The position numbers and the translations under genes were made by a program. From Trissonchulus latispiculum (taxonomy: Eukaryota; Nematoda; Enoplea; Enoplida; Ironidae): a DNA stretch of 64,000 nt. The notes under the pieces were generated by a model that did not search any database, had not been told where the DNA came from, and saw nothing but the letters and a program-made list of their open reading frames with translations. This document shows positions 1-12,344 of the stretch, in pieces; the first letter of the stretch is position 1; each line of letters opens with the position of its first letter. The stretch lies in the NCBI GenBank assembly GCA_030248195.1, contig JASAND010028116.1:62001-126000 (forward strand), read 5' to 3'.

Positions 1-855
1 CAGGCAGAAAGTGATTACTAGAGGATGACTGACGTAAGACGAGAAACTAGGGAAATCGGGAGGGTCTCAAATACTACTGCACCCTTTATAATGCTGACGT
101 AATAATGGGAATTACATGGGGATGTGGGAGGTCTCAATACGACCGCCCCACGCAGGTACTGAGGGTCAAAAGGTAAAGGGTTCGAATCCTTGCACTGAGA
201 GTTGAGATAAATCCGGTTAAACACATAATTATTAATTGTTGTCCGCACATGTTAGTTTAACCTTTGTAAATCAAGGGCCTCAATGCGGCCGCATGATTAC
301 AGTTAAGTAGTCACCTGTAAAGCTCTTATAAGTGATTGTAGGATTGAAACTGTGAGGCAACTCTGGCAGTTCTAGACACTTATGAAAAACGAACAGCAAA
401 TACAGATACAAGTCCTTTTACACGTGATTACCTGACACAAAATACTGGAATTACGGCCGTTTAGGCCGTCTTATACTAATTAGCTACCCTAATTGTCCTC
501 AGTCCTCTAGTATAATTGTGAAAGAGCCCTGTAAGAACACGAAAGACCGTTTCTACTGAATCAAACAATTATTATAGTGACAGAAATAGTAATTTCATTA
601 CCTATGCTGTTCACATTTTATACTCAGTTTGTGTTAATAGCATAACTACATTATGAATTGGAAAACAGTGGAAACATCATGTTCCTTTTGTAGTAATAAA
701 ATTTGCTTTGGTAATCAATTTTTCAGTTTCTTAACTATATACTGTCACAAAACATTGTTTTAAATTAACACCGCATTAAATGTTAAAAAATCTTGTATAT
801 ATACGTATGGCTTGATGTATGCTTTTTCACCACCTTAATATTCATGTATCGAACT
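1..855. other. Intergenic sequence without a recognisable gene
   Basis: AT-rich sequence lying 3' of the receptor-like gene. No long reading frame and no clear repeat is visible. A GGTTCGAATCC box at about 184-194 resembles the internal B box of a tRNA gene, but no cloverleaf can be built around it. Confidence 0.5.
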
Positions 856-2052
856 CTAAGAATACATGTATAAAATGCAGTGCATAAATATAATGTTACG
901 CGAAATCGTTGTACACTTTCCTGTTGCATGGAGTAGTTCCAAGAAGATGACTACAGAAGCGACGGCAAGACCAATTCCATAAATCGTAAATACTTGTGAA
1001 ATGAGATTCAGGCCTTTAAATACTTTGAACTGAGCTTCGTTTAATCGTCTGCAAATCGCCTTTAGATGAGTATCGTAAATTCGCTGTTGTCGAATGTCTT
1101 CAGCAACCATAACATCAGCAAAATTCATTGATTTAAGCATTTTAGATATCGAAGAGTTATACCCTATGAGTATACCGGCCATACTTACGGGTGCTCCGTC
1201 AAGTAAGGTCTCCGTTAACTGACACCGTGCCGTTTCACTGCAGTAAAAGTTCATATTTATTTTGTACTGCAGGGTAAGATAATAGGAATTTTCTTTCATC
1301 ATTCGACAGAGACATGTTTTGGAAGATGCTAATATTGGAGGATTTGAGCGAATTGTGTGGCTCATTTGCTGAATTAATTCACTAGACACTGAATTGTTTA
1401 AGCTGAATTCCGTGGAAGATTCGTCGGCTTCCACAAAACCAAGTTTCTTGGCCTTCAATAGCTCAAGCATTTGTTTGGATGAAGCAAACACAGGCGACTC
1501 TACTTTAGTAATTATGTTAGTCATTGCTAACTTGTCGGAGTACATATCAGCCGAGACAATGAGCAACGCGAGCGACAAAACTCGACTGACAAGGGACAGA
1601 TAGGGTTTCGCCATGGATATAAAAAATCTATTTGCAACAGTAATCAGTGCAAAACATATTGAAAAGCACGCCACTAAGATTCCTGTTCGATAATTTATTA
1701 ATGGATAGGATCTGACCAGATCGAATATTTCATCGGCATTAGATGGAATTGATCTTTTACGGCTAAAAATTATTGGTTTTGCTTGCTTAAATAAGTAAGA
1801 CATAAAACGGTGAGCGTACCGTGTTCCCACTAAAAGAGGTCCATAGGCATCTGCTGTTCCGTTGGCTAATGCTCCATGAGCTCCTTCCCACCCGTCGAAT
1901 TCGTCGAAGCATAAGTTTCTTGTGTTAAAGCATAACGACAGCAGTAAATTATGTAATATTAAAGCAGTTTTATCAAACCCATTACTCACGTTTTGAGGGC
2001 AGAAAGGAAAAGAATAAGCAATAGTAATCTGTTTCTTTTCACTGCAATACAT
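856..2052 (-). CDS. Divergent ionotropic glutamate-receptor-like protein (chemoreceptor-type), copy 1
   Basis: Reads as a ligand-gated ion-channel-like membrane protein of the ionotropic receptor/iGluR superfamily, which binds small ligands outside the cell. From the ATG at 2052 it has 398 residues. The first half-site of the ligand-binding fold begins at once (ITIAYSFPF), followed by the glycine-rich GALANGTADAYGP segment (about 60-72). Hydrophobic M1 lies near 124-140 and M3 near 150-175, ending in YSDKLAMTNI, where classical receptors have SYTANLAAF. The second half-site follows, then M4 near 350-374. The motif order and the MESP-like VESPVF segment after M3 support the family. There is no amino-terminal domain or signal peptide, so an upstream exon is probably missing from this model; the frame stays open to 2085 without an ATG. 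Classical pore residues are not preserved, so channel activity is uncertain. A paralogue lies at 14430-15428. Confidence 0.72.
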   Translation of the reverse strand: MYCSEKKQITIAYSFPFCPQNVSNGFDKTALILHNLLLSLCFNTRNLCFDEFDGWEGAHGALANGTADAYGPLLVGTRYAHRFMSYLFKQAKPIIFSRKRSIPSNADEIFDLVRSYPLINYRTGILVACFSICFALITVANRFFISMAKPYLSLVSRVLSLALLIVSADMYSDKLAMTNIITKVESPVFASSKQMLELLKAKKLGFVEADESSTEFSLNNSVSSELIQQMSHTIRSNPPILASSKTCLCRMMKENSYYLTLQYKINMNFYCSETARCQLTETLLDGAPVSMAGILIGYNSSISKMLKSMNFADVMVAEDIRQQRIYDTHLKAICRRLNEAQFKVFKGLNLISQVFTIYGIGLAVASVVIFLELLHATGKCTTISRNIIFMHCILYMYS

Positions 2053-2165
2053 ACCTTTCCCTTCCAGAATGTTATAGAAAGCCAAGTCTTTTTATGTGGC
2101 TTGTTTGTACTAAATTATTTTCCAGGCCCACTTATTTCTTCTTCTACTTTTAGCCAAAAGTAAAC
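2053..2165 (-). other. Upstream part of the receptor-gene duplication
   Basis: About 110 bases 5' of the copy-1 ATG align, with gaps, to the bases upstream of copy 2 (15429-15540). Shared words include AAGACTTG, CTTTC and AGTAAACA. The duplication unit therefore included flanking DNA or an intron end, not only the coding exon. Confidence 0.5.
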
Positions 2166-2654
2166 ACTGCCGTAGGTAATATTGCTTACACAAATTAGCA
2201 AAGGACGGCTTTCCTTCCTTCCTTCGAGGTGAGCCGGCACAAATTAGCTAACATAAAAATGATCACATGTTTTCCTCTATTTGATTACAGTCAGTACATG
2301 TAGAATTGACCTACGGAAACCTAGTCCGGGCATACAGTACTTGTTTTCCACGCCAATTTTTGTTTGTTTTCGAGTGATCCTGATTCCACAAGATCTTGCA
2401 TTTGTATAAAACGTATTTACTCCATTCACATAGATTATATTGATATTGTGGGACGTTACCCATTGGGGCACTAGTAGCTAACTGCGCAACAGCGCAGCAC
2501 TAAAACGTATGTACATGCGGTGTTATCTTCATATGCGTAGCGTAAAGTGTATTCTATTTGATGAAATTGTACAACTTTGAGCTATTTTGACATTTGTTCT
2601 ATTCATGAATGATAAAGATGATTTCTTTTTGGGCTAGCTACCCCACTAGCACAA
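2166..2654. other. Intergenic, nothing recognised
   Basis: No supported gene. A short TTCC repeat occurs near 2212-2225. Confidence 0.4.
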
Positions 2655-3140
2655 AGTGTATAAAAAGAGAGAGAAAGTGGAGGTTTAGTCTAGTTGAGTA
2701 GTTGTCAGTGACGGGGTTGGGTGTTATCTGTTAGTTGGGTAGGAGATTTGGGGTCGGTTTAGGTACTGCGGGAGTGGGTAACGCCCTCCCTTATACTCTT
2801 TGCTTTCGCTATCGTGTTTCCATCTGTGTTTTCTACTGTCTTTGTATTCTTTATGCTAAAGTTTGAATAAGTACTTGTGTCTACTGTAGTAAAGTCTAGC
2901 GGTTATTCTATCTGTTAGTTGTAGGCGACGGTCGTCTAGGGCGCATATAAGTGTCACTATTTTAGTTTACTCGCTTATTCTCGATTCTCCTTTTACCTTC
3001 TCTTATCTCGCTAAGACTGGATATCACACACTGAACACCTATCTGCAATCGTTTACTGAAATCCGATATAATAGTTTATTACAGAGGTACACGCAGAGTG
3101 TCTCACAATATGTACATCTAAGCTAAGTTTAATAAATAAA
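2655..3140 (+). repeat. Possible solo LTR or transcribed leader
   Basis: A TATAAAA box at about 2658 is followed by a T/G-rich leader, a strong hairpin (GGGAGTGGG, TAAC, GCCCTCCC at about 2770-2791) and an AATAAATAAA signal near 3132. This order resembles a retrotransposon LTR. I could not find a second copy or a target duplication, so this is a suggestion only. Confidence 0.25.
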
Positions 3141-3596
3141 GTTTTTCAGGGTATCGGTTATTCTTCTCCAAGAATATGCTTTTTCCCGTCCCAATGTGTA
3201 GCAGCACTACTACCTAAATACGCACTGTTTGAATGGATTGCTTCAGGTCAATATTAATCCGGTTCCCACAATTACCGTTTGAACCGATTTGGTACATCAT
3301 CATGTCACTGTCAAGACTCTGATCAATGCTACGTAGTACGTACGTCTGTGGTTAGCCCGGCCGGCCGTTGCTCACCGATTGGAAAGAAACCAAAGGGACA
3401 ACAATAGGTGTATATTGATGCCGATTGTCGTGCACAGTAATCACTCTCTCATCTCCATCTTTTTCATCAATGCGTAGAGGCTTTGGGAAGATTGCTATGC
3501 CTGTACTTTTTATAGCAAAATGAATCCAAATAATGGCGCTAATAACCATTCAAGATCAATAATGAATTCTATTGTAACTCTTACGCACGACTTAGC
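3141..3596. other. Intergenic, nothing recognised
   Basis: No supported gene or repeat boundary before the F1 target duplication at 3597. Confidence 0.4.
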
Positions 3597-3603
3597 GTCG
3601 GAC

Positions 3604-4229
3604 CATGAGTGCATAATTGCACTATATATAAGAAGAAGAGTAAGCCACTAGAGGGCTCCTCTTCTTGGCATTGCGTAACGGTGCTCCTACCACAATACGC
3701 GAATGTTCCCCCGTTTGGTGGGGGGTAGCTCTCTTCGACAAAGCATACCCCCTCTCTGTTTGGTGGGGGGGGGGGGGTAGCAGAAAAGAGGTCCTCGTTT
3801 GGTGGGGGGGGGGTACAGCAGAGGATTACGGTAGTTTTTGTTCTATTTGAAAATGGGTCCCCGTTTGGTGGGGGGTAGGCAGACTGGGGTCCCCGTTTGG
3901 GGGGGGGTCGCCAAGTTAGGCTAAAATTGGATGAATCTGATTGGCTGTTGGCGACCCCCCCACCAAACGGGGACCCCATTCTGCCTACCCCCCCCCACCA
4001 AACGGGGACCCCTTTTGCATACCCCCCCCCCACCAAACGGGGACCCCGGTTGCATACCCCCCCCCCCCCCACCAAACGGGGAGGGGGTACACTCGTCGAC
4101 CCCCCCCCCACCAAACGGGGGAACATTCGCGTATTGTGGTCGGAGCACCGTTACGCAATGCCAAGAAGAGGAGCCCTCTAGTGGCTTACTCTTCTTCTAT
4201 AATAAAAAGGAATAAATTATGGACTCTTG
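3604..4229. mobile_element. F1 foldback element a (poly(C)/poly(G) arms, 7-bp TSD)
   Basis: A 626-bp hairpin-like element. Its ends are CATGAGTGCATAATTG and the inverse of CAAGAGTCCATAATTT. The direct repeat GTCGGAC flanks it exactly (3597-3603 and 4230-4236). Each arm carries a box around GTAAGCCACTAGAGGGCTCC, a GTAACGG box, then four or five copies of a unit centred on CCCCGTTTGGTGGGG, each with a run of 6-12 G or C. The unpaired centre is only about 40 bases (3910-3950). The Gly/Pro-rich open frames here result from G and C runs and are not genes. No transposase is present, so it must be moved by an enzyme encoded elsewhere. Confidence 0.88.
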
Positions 4230-4236
4230 GTCGGAC

Positions 4237-4904
4237 TCTTTGGTTTGCACGGATTTGATACAACGCTTCAACTAGGCATTGTTATCAGGTTGGGCTTGTA
4301 CCTGTGGTAGCTCCAGGAACATATTGCAAGGTAAGAGCAAGTGATTATAGTATTGAATACTTTTCTCCTGCTAAAATGGTATGGATAAAAGTACTACTGC
4401 CAAATAACCACTAACGACAACGTTTCGCTACCTTTAAGAAAGGGTTTGCTGAAGACAGTGATTATATTACCGTGGGTTTGTTGAAGGTACAAAAAAGCAT
4501 TCGAAGTACTATCGAAGATTAGAAACGTATCAACAAAATTCCGTAAATACCTTTGACTAACTCGGCTTTGGCGTTGGCTCATTCAATGGGAGTGCCAGGT
4601 GTACACACGTGCGATCTTTGTTGTTGCTATGCTCTTTCCTGGATTCCAAACTACTCAGTGGTACAGTAGTTGATTCTTGGTGTGATGTTGGCTTTACATG
4701 ATCACATACATGAACAAACAATTTCTTATCAACCACATGGTTGAGGAAACTTTAAGTGAAAGCACTGATAGAGTCCAGCTGTTCATTTCACTGGATCCGG
4801 TTGTCTTTATCAGTTGAGAAGTACCCCCTCCCAGATGATGTTCCACAAATATGAAACATTTGTTGCCAGATAAGCCAAGGACATCGATAAGAAGCCTTGA
4901 GCCA
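4237..4904. other. Spacer between two F1 elements
   Basis: No gene or known repeat recognised in this 670-bp spacer. Confidence 0.4.
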
Positions 4905-4911
4905 TTATTAC

Positions 4912-5296
4912 CAAGAGTACATAATAACTAAGAGTGTGACAAGCATTCCATTCTAATAGTTATTAGGCTGCAGACATCTGCACAATAACGGCCTACCCCA
5001 CCCCCCCCACAACTGAGTACCTGGTACACAATTGTGTAGCAGCACTCGCTTGTATGTTTACATGTTGAAGCCAAAAACATTCTATCAGCAGCTGGCCACT
5101 TTTGAGCTTCAACATGTAGACATACAAACGAGTGCTGCTACACAATTGTGTACCTGGTACTCAGTTGTGGGGGGGTCACTAGGTACTCAGTTGTGGGGGG
5201 GGGGGGGGTGGTAGGCCGTTACTGTGCAGATGATGTCTTCTGCTTGATAACTAAGAGTGTGACGCTTGTCACACTCTTAGTTATTATGTACTCTTG
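4912..5296. mobile_element. F1 foldback element b
   Basis: A 385-bp foldback bounded by CAAGAGTACATAATAACTAA and its inverse, with the exact 7-bp direct repeat TTATTAC on both sides (4905-4911 and 5297-5303). Subterminal AAGAGTGTGAC and AACGGCCTACC boxes match the other F1 copies. The arms contain C or G runs next to CAACTGAGTACCTGG. The loop holds the nested inverted pair CATGTTGAAGC and GCTTCAACATG. It has no coding capacity. Confidence 0.9.
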
Positions 5297-5303
5297 TTAT
5301 TAC

Positions 5304-7060
5304 TCATTCATTCTTGGAGTTATGAAGCCATTTTCGGTTTTCCAAAAATCTTACTGCATTTTAGAAGTAGTGTAATTTTCCAAATATTTTGTCGACTGAG
5401 TTAAGAAGCCATTTATATATCGAAGTGGAGATTAACATGTTCTCTAATTCTAATGAATACAATGAAACTAATTTTGCATTATTTCAAAAATATTTTTAAC
5501 AGATTTTTGAAGCAGTACAATTTCTCAGATCTTTTGCAGGCCGGACAAAATTTTTTGCATGAGACATCGCTTGCATTATTCGATACCTCTACCAGATAGC
5601 TGGGACACTTTCTAATTATTGTGAAATTGTTCTTCGCTATAAAGAAATTAGTTAAAACGTATGCGCAACCTGTATTTTGCCTACTTTTACAACGTGCAAA
5701 CAGCACTTTAGCTTGAAAGCCGCAATTAAAAACCTAAAAGGGACCCTGAGTATTTTTTGAGTAGAATACATTTGCAAGTGGCAACTTCCTAGCTTTCACA
5801 TTAGATTCTCCACTATCCCCGGAAAAAATTGGTCGTGATTTTGCAAAGCATACATTTTTACGATAGCAGCCTGCCCATAGCAATTGGAAGAGACCATGCC
5901 TTCAAATTCTATGATACCAAGAGTCTATGAAAGGAAGAGCGAGACACTCGACCCTTCCTAGTGTGTTACCAATCCGGCAATAAAACATCCTTTCCACGAA
6001 AATTTTATGAATTTCATAATTTCTTCAAAATGCGTTATGTTGTTGCCGGATACCTTCAAATGGACTCTTTTAGTTTAATTTTACAGATAGCTCAGGTAAG
6101 TAATGGATTATTTGATTTCTGCCAAAATGACAAGTTTTTAGCGTCAAACTATCTCACAGCTCACACAACCCAAAGCTAGCAAATTGCTTCTAAAACAAAA
6201 ATGTAGAGCAATACGAGAATGAATATAGTTAGAATAGTTAGTTATAGTTGAATATAGAAATATAGAGCCAAATGTTGTCAAAAACCGCCATGAAGAGAAA
6301 TGTAAAATTTTTGAAACGGAAGTGTGCGGAAGGTGTTAGAACGTTAGAAGAATTTATTTTGGAAAGTTTCATCAAATTTCATTTTGGTTTGAGCAGTCAG
6401 CCAACAATTCGTACAAAAAAAGAATTACCACCGTAAACGACTCAATTTAATCCGTTTAAGGCGGGGGCTACGACGGGGTTGGCACGACATCGTCGGAGAG
6501 AGCTACTTTTTCGCCGATCATTAGGCAACATATCAAAGTAAAAAAATTTAGGGTGGGCAACAATAAAACTCATATACACCGTTTTTGGCAAGAACGCCAA
6601 AGTACAAATTTTAGCTAGAAAAAAGGGTTTTTTCAAAAAACTTTTTCAGCTCAGGTGAATTATCGGCTTAACCGATTTTGTCACTTTTTGCCATGAATGT
6701 TTATTGTTACTAGTACTAAATATTAAAAGTATTCCGGCTTTCGAGCGTTGCTTGCTTCTTCAGCAATAACAGGTCAAAGTTTGAAATTTGGCAAAAAGTT
6801 GAGAGGTGATCGCGCGCCGTTTTCGATCTAATAAAATTAGCAGCCCCTAGCCTACCCCAGTTTTTTATTAATTATTAGGCTCTAATTGATGCAAACTGTG
6901 GGTAAGTTTCGAGGGTTTTGGTTTTCTGGGTAGTGTGCTAGTAAAGTTTTTGTTAAGACATAACCCTTATTTTTAGGCCTGAAAAGCTAGCTAAGCACTG
7001 TAAAAATGTGGTCAAAAATGTTTTGTCTCCAATTTTGCCGAAAGGGGTTATTTGCCCTAA
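5304..7060. other. Intergenic, no gene supported
   Basis: AT-rich sequence with only short chance frames. Nothing resembles a known domain or a repeat family in this window. Confidence 0.4.
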
Positions 7061-7160
7061 ATTTTTATAGGGGTTATTTGACCTGCTAAATCCGAATATG
7101 AAATCCGTTTTTCGATATGACGCTTCCTTCGTTCAGTATGCGCTTACAAGTATCTTAGAG
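7061..7160. repeat. Degenerate half of the 36.1-36.45 kb hairpin repeat
   Basis: The words GAAATCCGTTTTTCGAT, TTCGTTCAGTATGCGCTTAC and a preceding ATAGGGGTTATTT align to one arm of the hairpin at 36.1-36.45 kb (GAAAGCCGTTTTTCGATTC, then CAGTATACGCTTAC). Only one arm is present here. Confidence 0.5.
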
Positions 7161-7211
7161 CTTTTAGGAGCGATCTTAGACGTTAGTTAACCTCCACCCG
7201 TATAGACCTAC

Positions 7212-7400
7212 TGTTGTAGTGTGATTGTAACCAATACTGAAAGTTAAGTACTAATTGTGAAGGTTCTGTTTGTAGAATGATGTGATCCAAAGCTATATAA
7301 GTGCTTGTCAGTTATTGTAACTGTTCACTTCAGTATAGAGTATACGTGTAAGCTTGTGCGCAGTAAAAGCCAAGCTGATCTATCACCCATCCATGCAACA
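7212..7400 (+). repeat. 5' LTR of a Ty3/gypsy-type retrotransposon
   Basis: A 189-bp segment starting TGTTG and ending CAACA, as LTRs do, with a TATATAAG box at about 7294-7301. It is followed directly by TTTTGGCGACGATG: a primer-binding-like TGGCGAC sequence and then the gag start. That order (LTR, TGGCGAC, ATG) is typical of Ty3/gypsy elements. I found no matching 3' LTR in the window. Confidence 0.7.
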
Positions 7401-7411
7401 TTTTGGCGACG

Positions 7412-8053
7412 ATGTCTGCGTTTCAACCACCCCCGCCATACCTAGAAGCCCCTGGTGAAGCAACTATCCCATGGAGACAATGGAAGGAATTATTCTCTAC
7501 CTACCTCGTTGCCAGTGGAGCAGAAGAATACCCGGATGCAAGAAAGATTGCCATTTTGCTGCACAGCCTGGGCACCGAAGCATAAAGAGTCTATCACACC
7601 CTGCCAAAGCCCAACGGAGAAGCTGGTTACACCTACGAAGACGTGAAGATGCAGATACAACCATTTCGCACCGAAGCAGAATCTGGTAACAGCCCGACAT
7701 CTGTTCCGCCAGAGAAGACAAAGATCCAACGAACCATTCTCACAGTATCTGAGTGAATTGTGATCCCTACTTCCATGGTGTGAGTTTGGAGCCAATCAGG
7801 AAGACATGCTGCGAGATCAAATCGTGGAAGCATTCGCAATCCTAAAATACGAGAACGGTTGCGCATGGAACACAATCTCACCGTGGAAAAGTGCATCCAG
7901 ATATCAACTCAGATTGAGAAGGCCCTGTCTGAAGCCAAGGAGCTCATGTCGCAGGAAAGATCCGCCAGTATAAACCACGTGCGCCAGAAGCCTCGCCGCA
8001 ATGTAATGAAGTGGGTAAGATGGGGATTCCAAAATTCCGTACTCTTGGGATAG
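7412..8053 (+). pseudogene. Broken gag of a Ty3/gypsy-type retrotransposon
   Basis: Begins at the ATG 11 bases after the LTR. The first frame (7412-7585) has the proline-rich start and the pattern PW..W..LF..YL....A...PDARK.A.LLH.LGTEA seen in metazoan gypsy gag. After a stop at 7583 the similarity continues in other frames: the FRQR.QRSNEPFSQYL region near 7700-7750, and LTVEKCIQISTQIEKALSEA in the frame at 7859-8053. At least two frame changes and a stop are needed to read it, so it is dead. No protease, reverse transcriptase or integrase follows; the next 6 kb is the hairpin-rich region. Confidence 0.75.
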
Positions 8054-9110
8054 CAACCACTTCGAGTACACGGAAGGCTGACGCGTTTATCGGTAAGGAT
8101 AAACTTAGGCACAGGATCTTCGGAAGGTGATTTGTCCAGAACCAAAGATTCCTTGCGGTCAACCTGGACGGGGTCTAAGTGTGAGTTCGTTTGATGAAGA
8201 TAGGGGTCCAATGGATATCAAAGGCAAGCGGGGTCGACACTTGCCGTCTCTGGATAGGGCGAATCAGGTCTGTATCAAAGAACACTGATTAAGCAGATCT
8301 TGATTGTCAAATCAAGATTCAGGAATGATGATGGTGATGTCTTTGTCGGGACCAAGGGTTTAGATTATACACTTACTTATGCAAGGGCTATGACTCCAAA
8401 TCCAGACTGAAACCTTATGTCCTAATAAATGGATGCTGTATTAAGATACAACAGTTTAATAATGATAATTATGATAATAACAGCGGGAATTATGATAACA
8501 AACTACAAGAGTAATTATTACAATGCGTATAAGGAGGAAGACAAATTACGAATTACAAACGGTACACTATATGAACAGTTAGACAAACAAAGATAGTTTG
8601 CCAGAGTTGCCAGTATCTAAATTACCCAAGTTATTAATTGTTGTTAGGGACAAGGCTCCTGCAACTAGACTCAGTTCAGCTATATTCCTCTTTCTTTCCT
8701 TTCTTAACTAATCAACTAACCAAGTATTAGACCTATTACTAAACTCTATCGTGTGGTTCCTATATGCTTGTGTTCGTGTTATTAATTAAATTATGACTCT
8801 TTTTCCGTCCTCCTTACCAAGGACAATATATTATCAAAGAAACAAAACTACTGAACAGTTTAAATTAACTAGTTTAAAAGGGTTAGTAGTACAATGGTTC
8901 CGGTCAGTGGGTGAGCCCGAAATGCTAGTGACAATAGCACTTTCGGATGCTATAAGGTCGCCAAAGGGTCAAACACAAGGGGGGTCCGGTTGGGAGTATT
9001 CCTGGTCCGTTTATGGGTGTTAGTACAGGTAAGGCTTAATTTAATCTCTTCTTTAAATTCTCTAATTCCAATTGAGTTGAAGAGCACTGAATAGGTTAGG
9101 CCCAGGGGCA

Positions 9111-10183
9111 GGGGGTAACAACCCCTTCAATGAGACTGATGATAAGCTCGAAAAGATTCATCTTTTAGGTTGATAAGACAAGAGTTACTTTAGAATAGTC
9201 GAGAACAAAGTTAGGTTTTTCGTTGTTAGGTTTTAGGTTCCCACAAGTGATCCGGTGCACTTCCAAATTGTCACTGCCTTAATCGATCCTCAAAAGGTCT
9301 GTTCTGATCCTCAATGTACCTTAATCGGCTGATTCCAATCCAACTAATGTTCCACTGGTTATGTCCTTCTCCGGACTGATTATCGCAATCAAATCAAATA
9401 TCTAACCAAGAATAATGCCACTGTGGCTCTGAATACTGACGTTCTAAGTATGATTCCGGCAGGATCAGTCGGGACTTCCGCACCTGAATCAAATGGGTTA
9501 AAACCCATTAGTACAAATTATAGGTGCGGGATTCGAACCCAGCAACCATTACTCACGTTTTGGCTTTCTGAACTCGGAATAAACTTGCACGAGTCGAAAC
9601 TGTTACAAAAGTTTGAGGCTTACGCGAATTAACGCAAGTTCTGAACGGTTTGAGCAAGATTACATTATTTAAAATTGATTTCGAGCAAAATGTTAGCCTT
9701 TGAGGCAATTTCTTGCGTTCTTGTGCAAGAAATTGCACTTTCAATGTAGAACTATAATTTCAACTTGGTTTCCTTTTATACGGTCTGCTTCCGTATGATT
9801 AGAATCCATTATTCGAAATTGATACACTTTTGGGCCCTTTTTAACAGCAGATAGAAACCCATTCACTAGACCGACTCGAGAGATATTAATTTGGTTAGAG
9901 TGATCAAATCTAGGACCTTTATTTTCCAAGTCCTAGTAAGGAAGGTAACAACTTCCTATCTCCAACACGTATTGACTATCGCGCGGATTTGAGGAAAACG
10001 CAATATTTGAACTTGAGAGCTTTTAATTTCATAGTTCCTAAATAAGGAAGGTAACAACTTCCTGTTCTTAACGAGTAGTAGCGAGTTAAAAGAAAGTTAA
10101 CGCACAATTTCAATGAAACATCATCATTTAATGTAGAATTTCTGTTCTCATTAAATTCTACCTAGGGAAGGTAACAACTCCCC
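9111..10183. repeat. Four hairpins sharing a GTAACAA loop
   Basis: The loop GTAACAA sits between different stems: GGGG/CCCC at 9111-9125, AGGAAG/CTTCCT at 9939-9957 and at 10045-10063, and GGGAAG/CTCCCC (one mismatch) at 10165-10183. Two further members occur at 12733 and 14032. Confidence 0.75.
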
Positions 10184-12344
10184 ATTTTGTAAAATGTTGA
10201 ATATTGAAAACTAGATAAATTCACAAAATCGGTGAGTTTAGCCTTTATTAGAAGATGGTTCTAGTGTCCTATCCATAATACTTACGTAACTTATTGTTAA
10301 TTTGCTTATTACAAGTATATTATCAATCACTACCTAGTATTAACTAAAATTATCAGATTATTGACAGCCATTATTGCCATTTGTAGGTAATTAAGATGGA
10401 TAAGTTTTACATTTATTACTGAAAGGGCGAGGTTGATTTTTCAACCTTGCTAACCTTTACATAATGGGGTTTCGCAAGTTTTGTCTTGAAATATGAACAC
10501 CGATATGAAATGGCGTTAAACCGCGGTTGCGGTCATTATTAGGAATAAGACATGGATCAGACAGGACTAATTCAACTAGAAATGGCAATGACAGTGTGTT
10601 ACGACATCGGAAACAAGGATACAACAAATCTAATTATGACCTACGTTTATTACGACTTAGTCTGTATTAATTCGGCAGCGAGACTGACCATTTGGTGGAT
10701 TCCTTTCTTGCGATTCGTCCGCACTCTTAACAAAGAGTGACTTACGCGGACGAATCGAGGACATCCTGATTCATGCTGATGAGGACCCAATACGGAGTCC
10801 CCGTGACTCTGGATCCTATAGTTTTAACCTCATTTGCATATTAGCTAAACCGTGCCTAAACCTAGATTCCCTACATAACCACATGTTCACAAACTTCCAG
10901 ATATGCATACCAGACTTACAACCTAAAACTACATTACTTATTATTGTTGTTTCCTGTGTATTATAGGAATCCTAGTGTAATATTGGTATTCCATACGGGC
11001 CATACACACCAGGAATCATTAACCATTCGGACAGTCACATACTCAATTACTACCGACAGCTACAGGACATACAACACACGTACAAAGATCTTAGGTAATC
11101 TAATGTTGAGTTACGTAATCTTATTTGTTAATCAAACACAATCATACAACATTTATACAATACTTAAATTAATACCCACTTACACCTCACTTATGCAACA
11201 TTTAGACTAGAATGCACTCACTTTGTTAAAAATGGAATCATTCATACAAATCACGCATACTCTTCATTCCTGCTTAATATCTGAGTCTCAATCACTCCAG
11301 CGATGCTCACAACCTTCATCGGACAGAAGGAGTTTCCGCGAGTCAACGCACATACAGTCATAAAAACCAATACAATGCCATTCATACAATTCATACATAC
11401 ACAAACACACAATTTCTTAGGTAAGTACTTATCTAGCTAATCCTAAAAAACAAACATGATTATAATCAATCTAAATGGAAGCTAACTCTAAATTAATACT
11501 AAGTAACCTATGTTGCTAGCTATTAATTAACTGGATTTAACGAGAACTTTGTTATGAGTTTTAGGATTCTAAAACTCAATTTATAGCGCAGAACTTTGGC
11601 AATTTTGAGAACTTTGGAATTTTAGGAAAGCCGTGTGAGTAATGATTGCTAAGCAATCATTACTAAACAAAACTACTGTTAAACAAAACTACTAACAATA
11701 ATTAGATTAATTAATGGGGAAGCCGGTCATTCCCCGTAAAACACTTGATTATTAATAATATTTAAAATAAGTGATTACTTTTAAGATTTAGTTTAAAGGT
11801 TCGTTTCGTGTTTTAATAACCTACTGCTTTTTAAATACCGACCTACGACAACAATTACAGAATACAAACAATAATTTTTAAGGCTTGACAAAGCCTGAGA
11901 CTAAAACAATATGGCCGGCAACTCCTAGTTGCCGGCTGTGGGGTAAATATTCCTATTAACTAACTCAATAAAAATGGGGTCGTAGCAAAAGGACCCTCTA
12001 ACTCAAGCTTAGGGATTGGGTTCCCATTCGAATATCCCATATTCTACTTTTAAAACCCCAATTTTAGGTCAAAAGGACCTTGCAAAAAAAGGTAAAAATA
12101 TGGTCGTGGCTTGACCAGAAAAGTGCAACTAAAAGGTAACTAAATAAATAAATGGAATAATCGGAGGTGGAGGTCAGCGAACCTCGGTATACAGAGAGTG
12201 TCGGCACAAAAAACAGAAAAACTAAAGACAGGGGCAATTCTCAAGACCTCCATCAAACAGGAGGGGTTTACATGAGCTGCCCCTTTTATTTAAAATAATA
12301 AAATCATAACAATAATGATAAATAAAGATAAAAATGAACTAAAA

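Noticed and set aside
177..200. B-box-like GGTTCGAATCC near the window start.
   Set aside because: T-stem pairing is imperfect and the rest of a tRNA is missing.
3700..4130. Regularly spaced repeats that might suggest a CRISPR array.
   Set aside because: The repeats are the inverted arms of a foldback element, the spacers are homopolymer runs, and the genome is eukaryotic.
3581..4258. Several overlapping Gly/Pro-rich frames on both strands.
   Set aside because: They result from G and C runs in F1 element a; four overlapping frames cannot all be genes and none has a domain.
9528..9546. GGTTCGAATCC-type box on the minus strand, possible tRNA T-arm.
   Set aside because: No acceptor stem, D-arm or anticodon arm can be formed around it.
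10770..10812. CTGATGAG followed by a small stem, like a hammerhead ribozyme core.
   Set aside because: The required GAAA after stem II is absent (CCG is found instead) and stems I and III do not pair well.
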